A DNA stretch of 64,000 nucleotides from Excoecaria cochinchinensis. Taxonomy: Eukaryota; Streptophyta; Magnoliopsida; Malpighiales; Euphorbiaceae. The stretch's first letter is position 1, and each line of letters starts with the position of its first letter. Positions 51,170 through 63,700 of the stretch are shown piece by piece. A program made the translations under genes and the position numbers. The stretch covers positions 248,001-312,000 of the forward strand of contig CANTUQ010000295.1 in assembly GCA_947683425.1 (NCBI GenBank). The letters run 5' to 3'. The notes below the pieces were generated by a model that saw only the letters and a list, made by a program, of their open reading frames with translations, was not told the origin of the DNA and did no database searches.

Positions 51170-54100
51170 ATGCGCTGTGACCGGCAAGCTTCCAGTAGCT
51201 ATTCCAATCGAGTTTTCCTGAATTATTGGACTCGGATCCGAAATTTCACCACTTTTTACGATTTCTCGATTTTGGTAATTTTCCCTAGTGGTACCCCAAG
51301 GGGAATCCGTGAAAATTCGTCGGATTCCGGCGAGGCCGATTCTCGATGCGCTGTGACCAGCAAGCTTCCAGTAGCTATTCCGATCGAGTTTTCCTGAATT
51401 GTTGGACTCGGATCCAAAATTTCACCACTTTTTACGATTTCTCGATTTTGGTGATTTTCCCTAGTGGTACCCCTAGGGGAATCCGTAAAAATTCATCGGA
51501 TACCGGCGAGGCCGATTCTCGATGCGCTGTGACCGGCAAGCTTCCAGTAGCTATTCCAATCGAGTTTTCCTGAATTATTGGACTCGGATCCGAAATTTCA
51601 CCACTTTTTACGATTTCTCGATTTTGGTAATTTTCCCTAGTGGTACCCCAAGGGGAATCCGTGAATATTCGTCGGATTCCGGCGAGGCCGATTCTCGATG
51701 CGCTGTGACCAGCAAGCTTCCAGTAGCTATTCCGATCGAGTTTTCCTTAATTATTGGACTCGGATCCAAAATTTCACCACTTTTTACGATTTCTCGATTT
51801 TGGTGATTTTCCCTAGTGGTACCCCTAGGGGAATCCGTAAAAATTCATCGGATACCGGCGAGGCCGATTCTCGATGCGCTGTGACCGGCAAGCTTCCAGT
51901 AGCTATTCCAATCGAGTTTTCCTGAATTGTTGGACTCGGATCCGAAATTTCACCACTTTTTACGATTTCTCGATTTTGGTGATTTTCCCTAGTGGTAACC
52001 CTAGGGGAATCCGTAAAAATTCGTCGGATTCCGGCGAGGCCGATTCTCGATGCGCTGTGACCGGTAAGCTTCCAGTAGCTATTCCAATCGAGTTTTCCTG
52101 AATTATTGGACTCGGATCCGAAATTTCACCACTTTTTACGATTTCTCGATTTTGGTGATTTTCCCTATTGGTACCCCTAGGGGAATCCGTAAAAATTCGT
52201 CGGATTCCGGCGAGGCCAATTCTCGATGCGCTGTGACCGGCAAGCTTCCAGTAGCTATTCCAATCGAGTTTTCCTGAATTATTGGACTCGGATCCGAAAT
52301 TTCACGATTTCTCGATTTTGGTGATTTTCCCTAGTGGTACCCCTAGGGGAATCCGTAAAAATTCGTCGGATTCCGGCGAGGCCGATTCTCGATGCGCTGT
52401 GACCGGCAAGCTTCCAGTAGCTATTCCAATCGAGTTTTCCTGAATTATTGGACTCGGATCCGAAATTTCACCACTTTTTACGATTTCTCGATTTTGGTGA
52501 TTTTCCTTAGTAGTACCCCTAGGGGAATCCGTAAAAATTCGTCGGATTCCGGCGAGGTCGATTCTCGATGCGCTGTGACCGGCAAGCTTCCAGTAGCTAT
52601 TCCAATCGAGTTTTCCTGAATTATTGGACTCGGATTCGTAATTCCACCACTTTTTACGATTTCTCGATTTTGGTGATTTTCCCTAGTGGTACCCCTAGGG
52701 GAATCCGTAAAAATTCGTCGGATTCTGGCGAGGGCGATTCTCGATGCGCTGTGACCGGCAAGCTTCCAGTAGCTATTCCAATCGAGTTTTCCTGAATTAT
52801 TAGACTCTAATCCGAAATTTCATCACTTTTTACGATTTCTCGATTTTGGTGATTTTCTCTAGTGGTACCCCTAGGGGAATCCGTAAAAATTCGTCGGATT
52901 TCGGCGAGGCCGATTCTCGATGCGCTGTGACCGGCAAGCTTCCAGTAGCTATTCCAATCGAGTTTTCCTGAATTATTGGACTCGGATCCGAAATTTCACG
53001 ATTTCTCGATTTTGGTGATTTTCCCTAGTGGTACCCCTAGGGGAATCCGTAAAAATTCGTCGGATTCCGGCGAGGCCGATTATCGATGCGCTGTGACCGG
53101 TAAGCTTCCAGTAGCTATTCCAATCGAGTTTTCCTGAATTATTGGACTCGGATCCGAAATTTCACGATTTCTCGATTTTGGTGATTTTCCCTAGTGGTAC
53201 CCCTAGGGGAATCCGTAAAAATTCGTCGGATTCCGACGAGACCGATTCTCGATGCGCTGTGACCGGCAAGCTTCCAGTAGCTATTCCAATAGAGTTTTCC
53301 TAAATTATTGGACTCAGATCCGAAATTTCACCACTTTTTTCCATTTCTCGATTTTGGTGATTTTCCCTAGTGGTACCCCTAGGGGAATCCGTAAAAATTC
53401 GTCGGATACCGGCGAGGCCGATTCTCGATGCGCTGTGACCGGCAAGCTTCCAGTAGCTATTCCAATCGAGTTTTCCTGAATTATTGGACTCGGATCCGAA
53501 ATTTCACCACTTTTTACGATTTCTCGATTTTGGTGATTTTCCCTAGTGGTAACCCTAGGGGAATCCGTAAAAATTCGTCGGATTCCGGCGAGGCCGATTC
53601 TCGATGCGCTGTGACCGGTAAGCTTCCAGTAGCTATTCCAATCGAGTTTTCCTGAATTATTGGACTCGGATCCGAAATTTCACCACTTTTTACGATTTCT
53701 CGATTTTGGTGATTTTCCCTATTGGTACCCCTAGGGGAATCCGTAAAAATTCGTCGGATTCCGGCGAGGCCAATTCCCGATGCGCTGTGACCGGCAAGCT
53801 TCCAGTAGCTATTCCAATCGAGTTTTCCTGAATTATTGGACTCGGATCCGAAATTTCACGATTTCTCGATTTTGGTGATTTTTCCTAGTGGTACCCCTAG
53901 GGGAATCCGTAAAAATTCGTCGGATTCCGGCGAGGCTGATTCTCGATGCGCTGTGACCGGCAAGCTTCCAGTAGCTATTCCAATCGAGTTTTCCTGAATT
54001 ATTGGACTCGGATCCGAAATTTCACCACTTTTTACGATTTCTCGATTTTGGTGATTTTCCCTAGTGGTACCCCTAGGGGAATCCGTAAAAATTCGTCGGA

Positions 54101-54350
54101 TTCCGGCGAGGCCGATTCTCGATGCGCTGTGACCGGCAAGCTTCCAGTAGCTATTCCAATCGAGTTTTCCTGAATTATTGGACTCGGATCCGAAATTTCA
54201 CCACTTTTTACGATTTCTCGATTTTGGTGCTTTTCCCTAGTGGTACCCTTAGGGGAATCCGTAAAAATTCGTCGGATTCCGGCGACACCGATTCTCGATG
54301 CACTGTGATCGGCAAGCTTCCAGTAGCTATTCCAATCGAGTTTTCCTGAA
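51170..54350 (+). repeat. Long block, copy 1 of three (offsets 4486 then 4857 bp)
   Basis: Anchors 51522, 51698, 51874, 52392, 52568, 53252, 53428, 53946 and 54122 recur at +4486. The rare string TAGACTCTAATCC at 52801 recurs at 57287 and 62144. An extra 352 bp (two 176-bp monomers) near 51170-51522 in this copy shifts the offset to 4838 further left. Confidence 0.82.
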
Positions 54351-55240
54351 TTATTGGACTCGGATCCGAAATTTCACGATTTCTCGATTTTGGTGATTTT
54401 CCCTAGTGGTAACCCTAGGGGAATCCGTAAAAATTCGTCGGATTCCGGCGAGGCCGATTCTCGATGCGCTGTGACCGGTAAGCTTCCAGTAGCTATTCCA
54501 ATCGAGTTTTCCTGAATTATTGGACTCGGATCCGAAATTTCACCACTTTTTACGATTTCTCGATTTTGGTGATTTTCCCTATTGGTACCCCTAGGGGAAT
54601 CCGTAAAAATTCGTCGGATTCCGGCGAGGCCAATTCCCGATGCGCTGTGACCGGCAAGCTTCCAGTAGCTATTCCAATCGAGTTTTCCTGAATTATTGGA
54701 CTCGGATCCGAAATTTCACGATTTCTCGATTTTGGTGATTTTTCCTAGTGGTACCCCTAGGGGAATCCGTAAAAATTCGTCGGATTCCGGCGAGGCTGAT
54801 TCTCGATGCGCTGTGACCGGCAAGCTTCCAGTAGCTATTCCAATCGAGTTTTCCTGAATTATTGGACTCGGATCCGAAATTTCACCACTTTTTACGATTT
54901 CTCGATTTTGGTGATTTTCCCTAGTGGTACCCCTAGGGGAATCCGTAAAAATTCGTCGGATTCCGGCGAGGCCGATTCTCGATGCGCTGTGACCGGCAAG
55001 CTTCCAGTAGCTATTCCAATCGAGTTTTCCTGAATTATTGGACTCGGATCCGAAATTTCACCACTTTTTACGATTTCTCGATTTTGGTGCTTTTCCCTAG
55101 TGGTACCCTTAGGGGAATCCGTAAAAATTCGTCGGATTCCGGCGACACCGATTCTCGATGCACTGTGACCGGCAAGCTTCCAGTAGCTATTCCAATCGAG
55201 TTTTCCTGAATTATTGGACTCGGATCCGAAATTTCACGAT
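53500..55240 (+). repeat. 860-bp five-monomer tandem duplication
   Basis: The marks GGTAACCCTAGG (AACC at 53551/54411), CCAATTCCCGATG (53771/54631) and TTTTGGTGCTTTTCC (about 54226/55086) each recur 860 bp apart, equal to three 176-bp and two 166-bp monomers. It lies across the right edge of the long block. Confidence 0.8.
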
Positions 55241-56007
55241 TTCTCGATTTTGGTGATTTTCCCTAGTGGTACCCCTAGGGGAATCCGTAAAAATTCGTCG
55301 GATTCCGGCGAGGCCGATTCTCGATGCGCTGTGACCGGCAAGCTTCGAGTAGCTATTCCCATCGAGTTTTCCTGAATTATTGGACTCGGATCCAAAATTT
55401 CACCACTTTTTACGATTTCTCGATTTTGGTGATTTTCCTTAGTAGTACCCCTAGGGGAATCCGTAAAAATTCGTCGGATTCCGGCGAGGTCGATTCTCGA
55501 TGCGCTGTGACCGGCAAGCTTCCAGTAGCTATTCCAATCGAGTTTTCCTGAATTATTGGACTCGGATTCGTAATTCCACCACTTTTTACGATTTCTCGAT
55601 TTTGGTGATTTTCCCTAGTGGTACCCCTAGGGGAATCCGTAAAAATTTGTCGGATTCCGGCGAGGCCGATTCTCGATGCGCTGTGACCGGCAAGCTTCCA
55701 GTAGCTATTCCAATCGAGTTTTCCTGAATTATTGGACTCGGATCCGAAATTTCACGATTCCTCGATTTTGGTGATTTTCCCTAGTGGTACCCCTAGGGGA
55801 ATCCGTAAAAATTCGTCGGATTCCGGCGAGGCCGATTCTCGATGCGCTGTGACCGGCAAGCTTCCAGTAGCAATTCCAATCGAGTTTTCCTGAATTATTG
55901 GACTCGGATCCGAAATTTCACGATTTCTCGATTTTTGTGATTTTCCCTAGTGGTACCCCTAGGGGAATCCGTAAAAATTCGTCGGATTCCGGCGAGGCCG
56001 ATTCTCG

Positions 56008-58850
56008 ATGCGCTGTGACCGGCAATCTTCCAGTAGCTATTCCAATCGAGTTTTCCTGAATTATTGGACTCGGATCCGAAATTTCACCACTTTTTACGAT
56101 TTCTCGATTTTGGTAATTTTCCCTAGTGGTACCCCAAGGGGAATCCGTGAAAATTCGTCGGATTCCGGCGAGGCCGATTCTCGATGCGCTCTGACCAGCA
56201 AGCTTCCAGTAGCTATTCCGATCGAGTTTTCCTTAATTATTGGACTCGGATCCAAAATTTCACCACTTTTTACGATTTCTCGATTTTGGTGATTTTCCCT
56301 AGTGGTACCCCTAGGGGAATCCGTAAAAATTCATCGGATACCGGCGAGGCCGATTCTCGATGCGCTGTGACCGGCAAGCTTTCAGTAGCTATTCCAATCG
56401 AGTTTTCCTGAATTGTTGGACTCGGATCCGAAATTTCACCACTTTTTACGATTTCTCGATTTTGGTGATTTTCCCTAGTGGTAACCCTAGGGGAATCCGT
56501 AAAAATTCGTCGGATTCCGGCGAGGCCGATTCTCGATGCGCTGTGACCGGTAAGCTTCCAGTAGCTATTCCAATCGAGTTTTCCTGAATTATTGGACTCG
56601 GATCCGAAATTTCACCACTTTTTACGATTTCTCGATTTTGGTGATTTTCCCTATTGGTACCCCTAGGGGAATCCGTAAAAATTCGTCGGATTCCGGCGAG
56701 GCCAATTCTCGATGCGCTGTGACCGGCAAGCTTCCAGTAGCTATTCCAATCGAGTTTTCCTGAATTATTGGACTCGGATCCGAAATTTCACGATTTCTTG
56801 ATTTTGGTGATTTTCCCTAGTGGTACCCCTAGGGGAATCCGTAAAAATTCGTCGGATTCCGGCGAGGCCGATTCTCGATGCGCTGTGACCGGCAAGCTTC
56901 CAGTAGCTATTCCAATCGAGTTTTCCTGAATTATTGGACTCGGATCCGAAATTTCACCACTTTTTACGATTTCTCGATTTTGGTGATTTTCCTTAGTAGT
57001 ACCCCTAGGGGAATCCGTAAAAATTCGTCGGATTCCGGCGAGGTCGATTCTCGATGCGCTGTGACCGGCAAGCTTCCAGTAGCTATTCCAATCGAGTTTT
57101 CCTGAATTATTGGACTCGGATTCGTAATTCCACCACTTTTTACGATTTCTCGATTTTGGTGATTTTCCCTAGTGGTACCCCTAGGGGAATCCGTAAAAAT
57201 TCGTCGGATTCTGGCGAGGCCGATTCTCGATGCGCTGTGACCGGCAAGCTTCCAGTAGCTATTCCAATCGAGTTTTCCTGAATTATTAGACTCTAATCCG
57301 AAATTTCATCACTTTTTACGATTTCTCGATTTTGGTGATTTTCTCTAGTGGTACCCCTAGGGGAATCCGTAAAAATTCGTCGGATTTCGGCGAGGCCGAT
57401 TCTCGATGCGCTGTGACCGGCAAGCTTCCAGTAGCTATTCCAATCGAGTTTTCCTGAATTATTGGACTCGGATCCGAAATTTCACGATTTCTCGATTTTG
57501 GTGATTTTCCCTAGTGGTACCCCTAGGGGAATCCGTAAAAATTCGTCGGATTCCAGCGAGGCCGATTATCGATGCGCTGTGACCGGTAAGCTTCCAGTAG
57601 CTATTCCAATCGAGTTTTCCTGAATTATTGGACTCGGATCCGAAATTTCACGATTTCTCGATTTTGGTGATTTTCCCTAGTGGTACCCCTAGGGGAATCC
57701 GTAAAAATTCGTCGGATTCCGACGAGACCGATTCTCGATGCGCTGTGACCGGCAAGCTTCCAGTAGCTATTCCAATAGAGTTTTCCTAAATTATTGGACT
57801 CAGATCCGAAATTTCACCACTTTTTTCCATTTCTCGATTTTGGTGATTTTCCCTAGTGGTACCCCTAGGGGAATCCGTAAAAATTCGTCGGATACCGGCG
57901 AGGCCGATTCTCGATGCGCTGTGACCGGCAAGCTTCCAGTAGCTATTCCAATCGAGTTTTCCTGAATTATTGGACTCGGATCCGAAATTTCACCACTTTT
58001 TACGATTTCTCGATTTTGGTGATTTTCCCTAGTGGTAACCCTAGGGGAATCCGTAAAAATTCGTCGGATTCCGGCGAGGCCGATTCTCGATGCGCTGTGA
58101 CCGGTAAGCTTCCAGTAGCTATTCCAATCGAGTTTTCCTGAATTATTGGACTCGGATCCGAAATTTCACCACTTTTTACGATTTCTCGATTTTGGTGATT
58201 TTCCCTATTGGTACCCCTAGGGGAATCCGTAAAAATTCGTCGGATTCCGGCGAGGCCAATTCCCGATGCGCTGTGACCGGCAAGCTTCCAGTAGCTATTC
58301 CAATCGAGTTTTCCTGAATTATTGGACTCGGATCCGAAATTTCACGATTTCTCGATTTTGGTGATTTTTCCTAGTGGTACCCCTAGGGGAATCCGTAAAA
58401 ATTCGTCGGATTCCGGCGAGGCCGATTCTCGATGCGCTGTGACCGGCAAGCTTCCAGTAGCTATTCCAATCGAGTTTTCCTGAATTATTGGACTCGGATC
58501 CGAAATTTCACCACTTTTTACGATTTCTCGATTTTGGTGATTTTCCCTAGTGGTACCCCTAGGGGAATCCGTAAAAATTCGTCGGATTCCGGCGAGGCCG
58601 ATTCTCGATGCGCTGTGACCGGCAAGCTTCCAGTAGCTATTCCAATCGAGTTTTCCTGAATTATTGGACTCGGATCCGAAATTTCACCACTTTTTACGAT
58701 TTCTCGATTTTGGTGATTTTCCCTAGTGGTACCCTTAGGGGAATCCGTAAAAATTCGTCGGATTCCGGCGACACCGATTCTCGATGCGCTGTGACCGGCA
58801 AGCTTCCAGTAGCTATTCCAATCGAGTTTTCCTGAATTATTGGACTCGGA
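56008..58850 (+). repeat. Long block, copy 2 of three
   Basis: It matches copy 1 at -4486 and copy 3 at +4857. It carries private changes such as ATGCGCTCTGACCAGC near 56184. The 860-bp duplication seen after copy 1 is not present here. Confidence 0.82.
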
Positions 58851-60864
58851 TCCGAAATTTCACGATTTCTCGATTTTGGTGATTTTCCCTAGTGGTACCC
58901 CTAGGGGAATCCGTAAAAATTCGTCGGATTCCGGCGAGGCCGATTCTCGATGCGCTGTGACTGGCAAGCTTCGAGTAGCTATTCCCATCGAGTTTTCCTA
59001 AATTATTGGACTCGGATCCGAAATTTTACCACTTTTTACGATTTCTCGATTTTGGTGATTTTCCCTAGTGGTACCCCTAGGGGAATCCGTAAAAATTTAT
59101 CGAATTTCGGCGAGGCCGATTCTCGATGCGCTGTGACCGGCAAGCTTCCAGTAGCTATTCCAATCGAGTTTTCCTGAATTATTGGACTCGGATCCGAAAT
59201 TTCACCACTTTTACGATTTCTCGATTTTGGTGATTTTCTCTAGTGGTACCCCTAGGGGAATCCGTAAAAATTCGTCGGATTCCGGCGAGGCCGATTCTCG
59301 ATGTGCTGTGACCAGCAAGCTTCCAGTAGCTATTCCGATCGAGTTTTCCTGAATTATTGGACTCGGATCCAAAATTTCACCACTTTTTACGATTTCTCGA
59401 TTTTGGTGATTTTCCCTAGTGGTACCCCTAGGGGAATCCGTAAAAATTCATCGGATACCGGCGAGGCCGATTCTCGATGCGCTATGACCGGCAAGCTTCC
59501 AGTAGCTATTCCAATCGAGGTTTCCTGAATTATTGGACTCGGATCCGAAATTTCACCACTTTTTACGATTTCTCGATTTTGGTGATTTTCCCTAGTGGTA
59601 ACCCTAGGGGAATCCGTAAAAATTCGTCGGATTCCGGCGAGTCCGATTCTCGATGCGCTGTGACCGGTAAGCTTCCAGTAGCTATTCCAATCGAGTTTTC
59701 CTGAATTATTGGACTCGGATCCGAAATTTCACCACTTTTTACGATTTCTCGATTTTGGTGATTTTCCCTAGTGGTACCCCTAGGGGAATCCGTAAAAATT
59801 CGTCGGATTCCGGCGAGGCCAATTCTCGATGCGCTGTGACCGGCAAGCTTCCAGTAGCTATTCCAATCGAGTTTTCCTGAATTATTGGACTCGGATCCGA
59901 AATTTCACGATTTCTCGATTTTGGTGATTTTCCCTAGTGGTACCCCTAGGGGAATCCGTAAAAATTCGTCGGATTCCGGCGAGGCCGATTCTCGATGCGC
60001 TGTGACCGGCAAGCTTCCAGTAGCTATTCCAATCGAGTTTTCCTGAATTATTGGACTCGGATCCAAAATTTCACCACTTTTTACGATTTCTCGATTTTGG
60101 TGATTTTCCTTAGTAGTACCCCTAGGGGAATCCGTAAAAATTCGTCGGATTCCGGCGAGGTCGATTCTCGATGCGCTGTGACCGGCAAGCTTCCAGTAGC
60201 TATTCCAATCGAGTTTTCCTGAATTATTGGACTCGGATTCGTAATTCCACCACTTTTTACGATTTCTCGATTTTGGTGATTTTCCCTAGTGGTACCCCTA
60301 GGGGAATCCGTAAAAATTCGTCGGATTCCGGCGAGGCCGATTCTCGATGCGCTGTGACCGGCAAGCTTCCAGTAGCTATTCCAATCGAGTTTTCCTGAAT
60401 TATTGGACTCGGATCCGAAATTTCACGATTTCTCGATTTTGGTGATTTTCCCTAGTGGTACCCCTAGGGGAATCCGTAAAAATTCGTCGGATTCCGGCGA
60501 GGCCGATTCTCGATGCGCTGTGACCGGCAAGCTTCCAGTAGCTATTCCAATCGAGTTTTCCTAAATTATTGGACTCGGATCCGAAAATTCACCACTTTTT
60601 ACCATTTCTCGATTTTGGTGATTTTCCCTAGTGGTACCCCTAGGGGAATCCGTAAAAATTCGTCGGATTCCGGCGAGGCCGATTCTCGATGCGCTGTGAC
60701 CGGCAAGCTTCCAGTAGCTATTCCAATCGAGTTTTCCTAAATTATTGGACTCGGATCCGAAATTTCACCACTTTTTACGATTTCTCGATTTTGGTGATTT
60801 TCCCTAGTGGTACCCCTAGGGGAATCCGTAAAAATTCGTCGGATTCCGGCGAGGCCGATTCTCG

Positions 60865-63700
60865 ATGCGCTGTGACCGGCAAGCTTCCAGTAGCTATTCC
60901 AATCGAGTTTTCCTGAATTATTGGACTCGGATCCGAAATTTCACCACTTTTTACGATTTCTCGATTTTGGTAATTTTCCCTAGTGGTACCCCAAGGGGAA
61001 TCCGTGAAAATTCGTCGGATTCCGGCGAGGCCGATTCTCGATGCGCTGTGACCAGCAAGCTTCCAGTAGCTATTCCGATCGAGTTTTCCTTAATTATTGG
61101 ACTCGGATCCAAAATTTCACCACTTTTTACGATTTCTCGATTTTGGTGATTTTCCCTAGTGGTACCCCTAGGGGAATCCGTAAAAATTCATCGGATACCG
61201 GCGAGGCCGATTCTCGATGCGCTGTGACCGGCAAGCTTCCAGTAGCTATTCCAATCGAGTTTTTCTGAATTGTTGGACTCGGATCCGAAATTTCACCACT
61301 TTTTACGATTTCTCGATTTTGGTGATTTTCCCTAGTGGTAACCCTAGGGGAATCCGTAAAAATTCGTCGGATTCCGGCGAGGCCGATTCTCGATGCGCTG
61401 TGACCGGTAAGCTTCCAGTAGCTATTCCAATCGAGTTTTCCTGAATTATTGGACTCGGATCCGAAATTTCACCACTTTTTACGATTTCTCGATTTTGGTG
61501 ATTTTCCCTATTGGTACCCCTAGGGGAATCCGTAAAAATTCGTCGGATTCCGGCGAGGCCAATTCTCGATGCGCTGTGACCGGCAAGCTTCCAGTAGCTA
61601 TTCCAATCGAGTTTTCCTGAATTATTGGACTCGGATCCGAAATTTCACGATTTCTCGATTTTGGTGATTTTCCCTAGTGGTACCCCTAGGGGAATCCGTA
61701 AAAATTCGTCGGATTCCGGCGAGGCCGATTCTCGATGCGCTGTGACCGGCAAGCTTCCAGTAGCTATTCCAATCGAGTTTTCCTGAATTATTGGACTCGG
61801 ATCCGAAATTTCACCACTTTTTACGATTTCTCGATTTTGGTGATTTTCCTTAGTAGTACCCCTAGGGGAATCCGTAAAAATTCGTCGGATTCCGGCGAGG
61901 TCGATTCTCGATGCGCTGTGACCGGCAAGCTTCCAGTAGCTATTCCAATCGAGTTTTCCTGAATTATTGGACTCGGATTCGTAATTCCACCACTTTTTAC
62001 GATTTCTCGATTTTGGTGATTTTCCCTAGTGGTACCCCTAGGGGAATCCGTAAAAATTCGTCGGATTCTGGCGAGGCCGATTCTCGATGCGCTGTTACCG
62101 GCAAGCTTCCAGTAGCTATTCCAATCGAGTTTTCCTGAATTATTAGACTCTAATCCGAAATTTCATCACTTTTTACGATTTCTCGATTTTGGTGATTTTC
62201 TCTAGTGGTACCCCTAGGGGAATCCGTAAAAATTCGTTGGATTTCGGCGAGGCCGATTCTCGATGCGCTGTGACCGGCAAGTTTTCAGTAGCTATTCCAA
62301 TCGAGTTTTCCTGAATTATTGGACTCGGATCCGAAATTTCACGATTTCTCGATTTTGGTGATTTTCCCTAGTGGTACCCCTAGGGGAATCCGTAAAAATT
62401 CGTCGGATTCCGGCGAGGCCGATTATCGATGCGCTGTGACCGGTAAGCTTCCAGTAGCTATTCCAATCGAGTTTTCCTGAATTATTGGACTCGGATCCGA
62501 AATTTCACGATTTCTCGATTTTGGTGATTTTCCCTAGTGGTACCCCTAGGGAAATCCGTAAAAATTCGTCGGATTCCGACGAGACCGATTCTCGATGCGC
62601 TGTGACCGGCAAGCTTCCAGTAGCTATTCCAATAGAGTTTTCCTAAATTATTGGACTCAGATCCGAAATATCACCACTTTTTTCCATTTCTCGATTTTGG
62701 TGATTTTCCCTAGTGGTACCCCTAGGGGAATCCGTAAAAATTCGTCGGATACCGGCGAGGCCGATTCTCGATGCGCTGTGACCGGCAAGCTTCCAGTAGC
62801 TATTCCAATCGAGTTTTCCTGAATTATTGGACTCGGATCCGAAATTTCACCACTTTTTACGATTTCTCGATTTTGGTGATTTTCCCTAGTGGTAACCCTA
62901 GGGGAATCCGTAAAAATTCGTCGGATTCCGGCGAGGCCGATTCTCGATGCGCTGTGACCGATAAGCTTCCAGTAGCTATTCCAATCGAGTTTTCCTGAAT
63001 TATTGGACTCGGATCCGAAATTTCACCACTTTTTACGATTTCTCGATTTTGGTGATTTTCCCTATTGGTACCCCTAGGGGAATCCGTAAAAATTCGTCGG
63101 ATTCCGGCGAGGCCAATTCCCGATGCGCTGTGACCGGCAAGCTTCCAGTAGCTATTCCAATCGAGTTTTCCTGAATTATTGGACTCGGATCCGAAATTTC
63201 ACGATTTCTCGATTTTGGTGATTTTCCCTAGTGGTACCCCTAGGGGAATCCGTAAAAATTCGTCGGATTCCGGCGAGGCCGATTCTCGATGCGCTGTGAC
63301 TGGCAAGCTTCGAGTAGCTATTCCCATCGAGTTTTCCTAAATTATTGGACTCGGATCCGAAATTTTACCACTTTTTACGATTTCTCGATTTTGGTGATTT
63401 TTCCTAGTGGTACCCCTAGGGGAATCCGTAAAAATTTATCGAATTCCGGCGAGGCCGATTCTCGATGCGCTGTGACCGGCAAGCTTCCAGTAGCTATTCC
63501 AATCGAGTTTTCCTGAATTATTGGACTCGGATCCGAAATTTTACCACTTTTTACGATTTCTCGATTTTGGTGATTTTCCCTAGTGGTACCCCTAGGGGAA
63601 TCCGTAAAAATTCGTCGGATTCCGGCGAGGCCGATTCTCGATGCGCTGTGACCAGCAAGCTTCCAGTAGCTATTCCGATCGAGTTTTCCTGAATTATTGG
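60865..63700 (+). repeat. Long block, copy 3 of three
   Basis: Anchors 60865, 61041, 61217, 61735, 61911, 62595 and 62771 equal copy 2 plus 4857. After 62998 the offset drops to 4339 (58950 to 63289), a loss of 518 bp, which is three monomers (176+166+176). Confidence 0.8.
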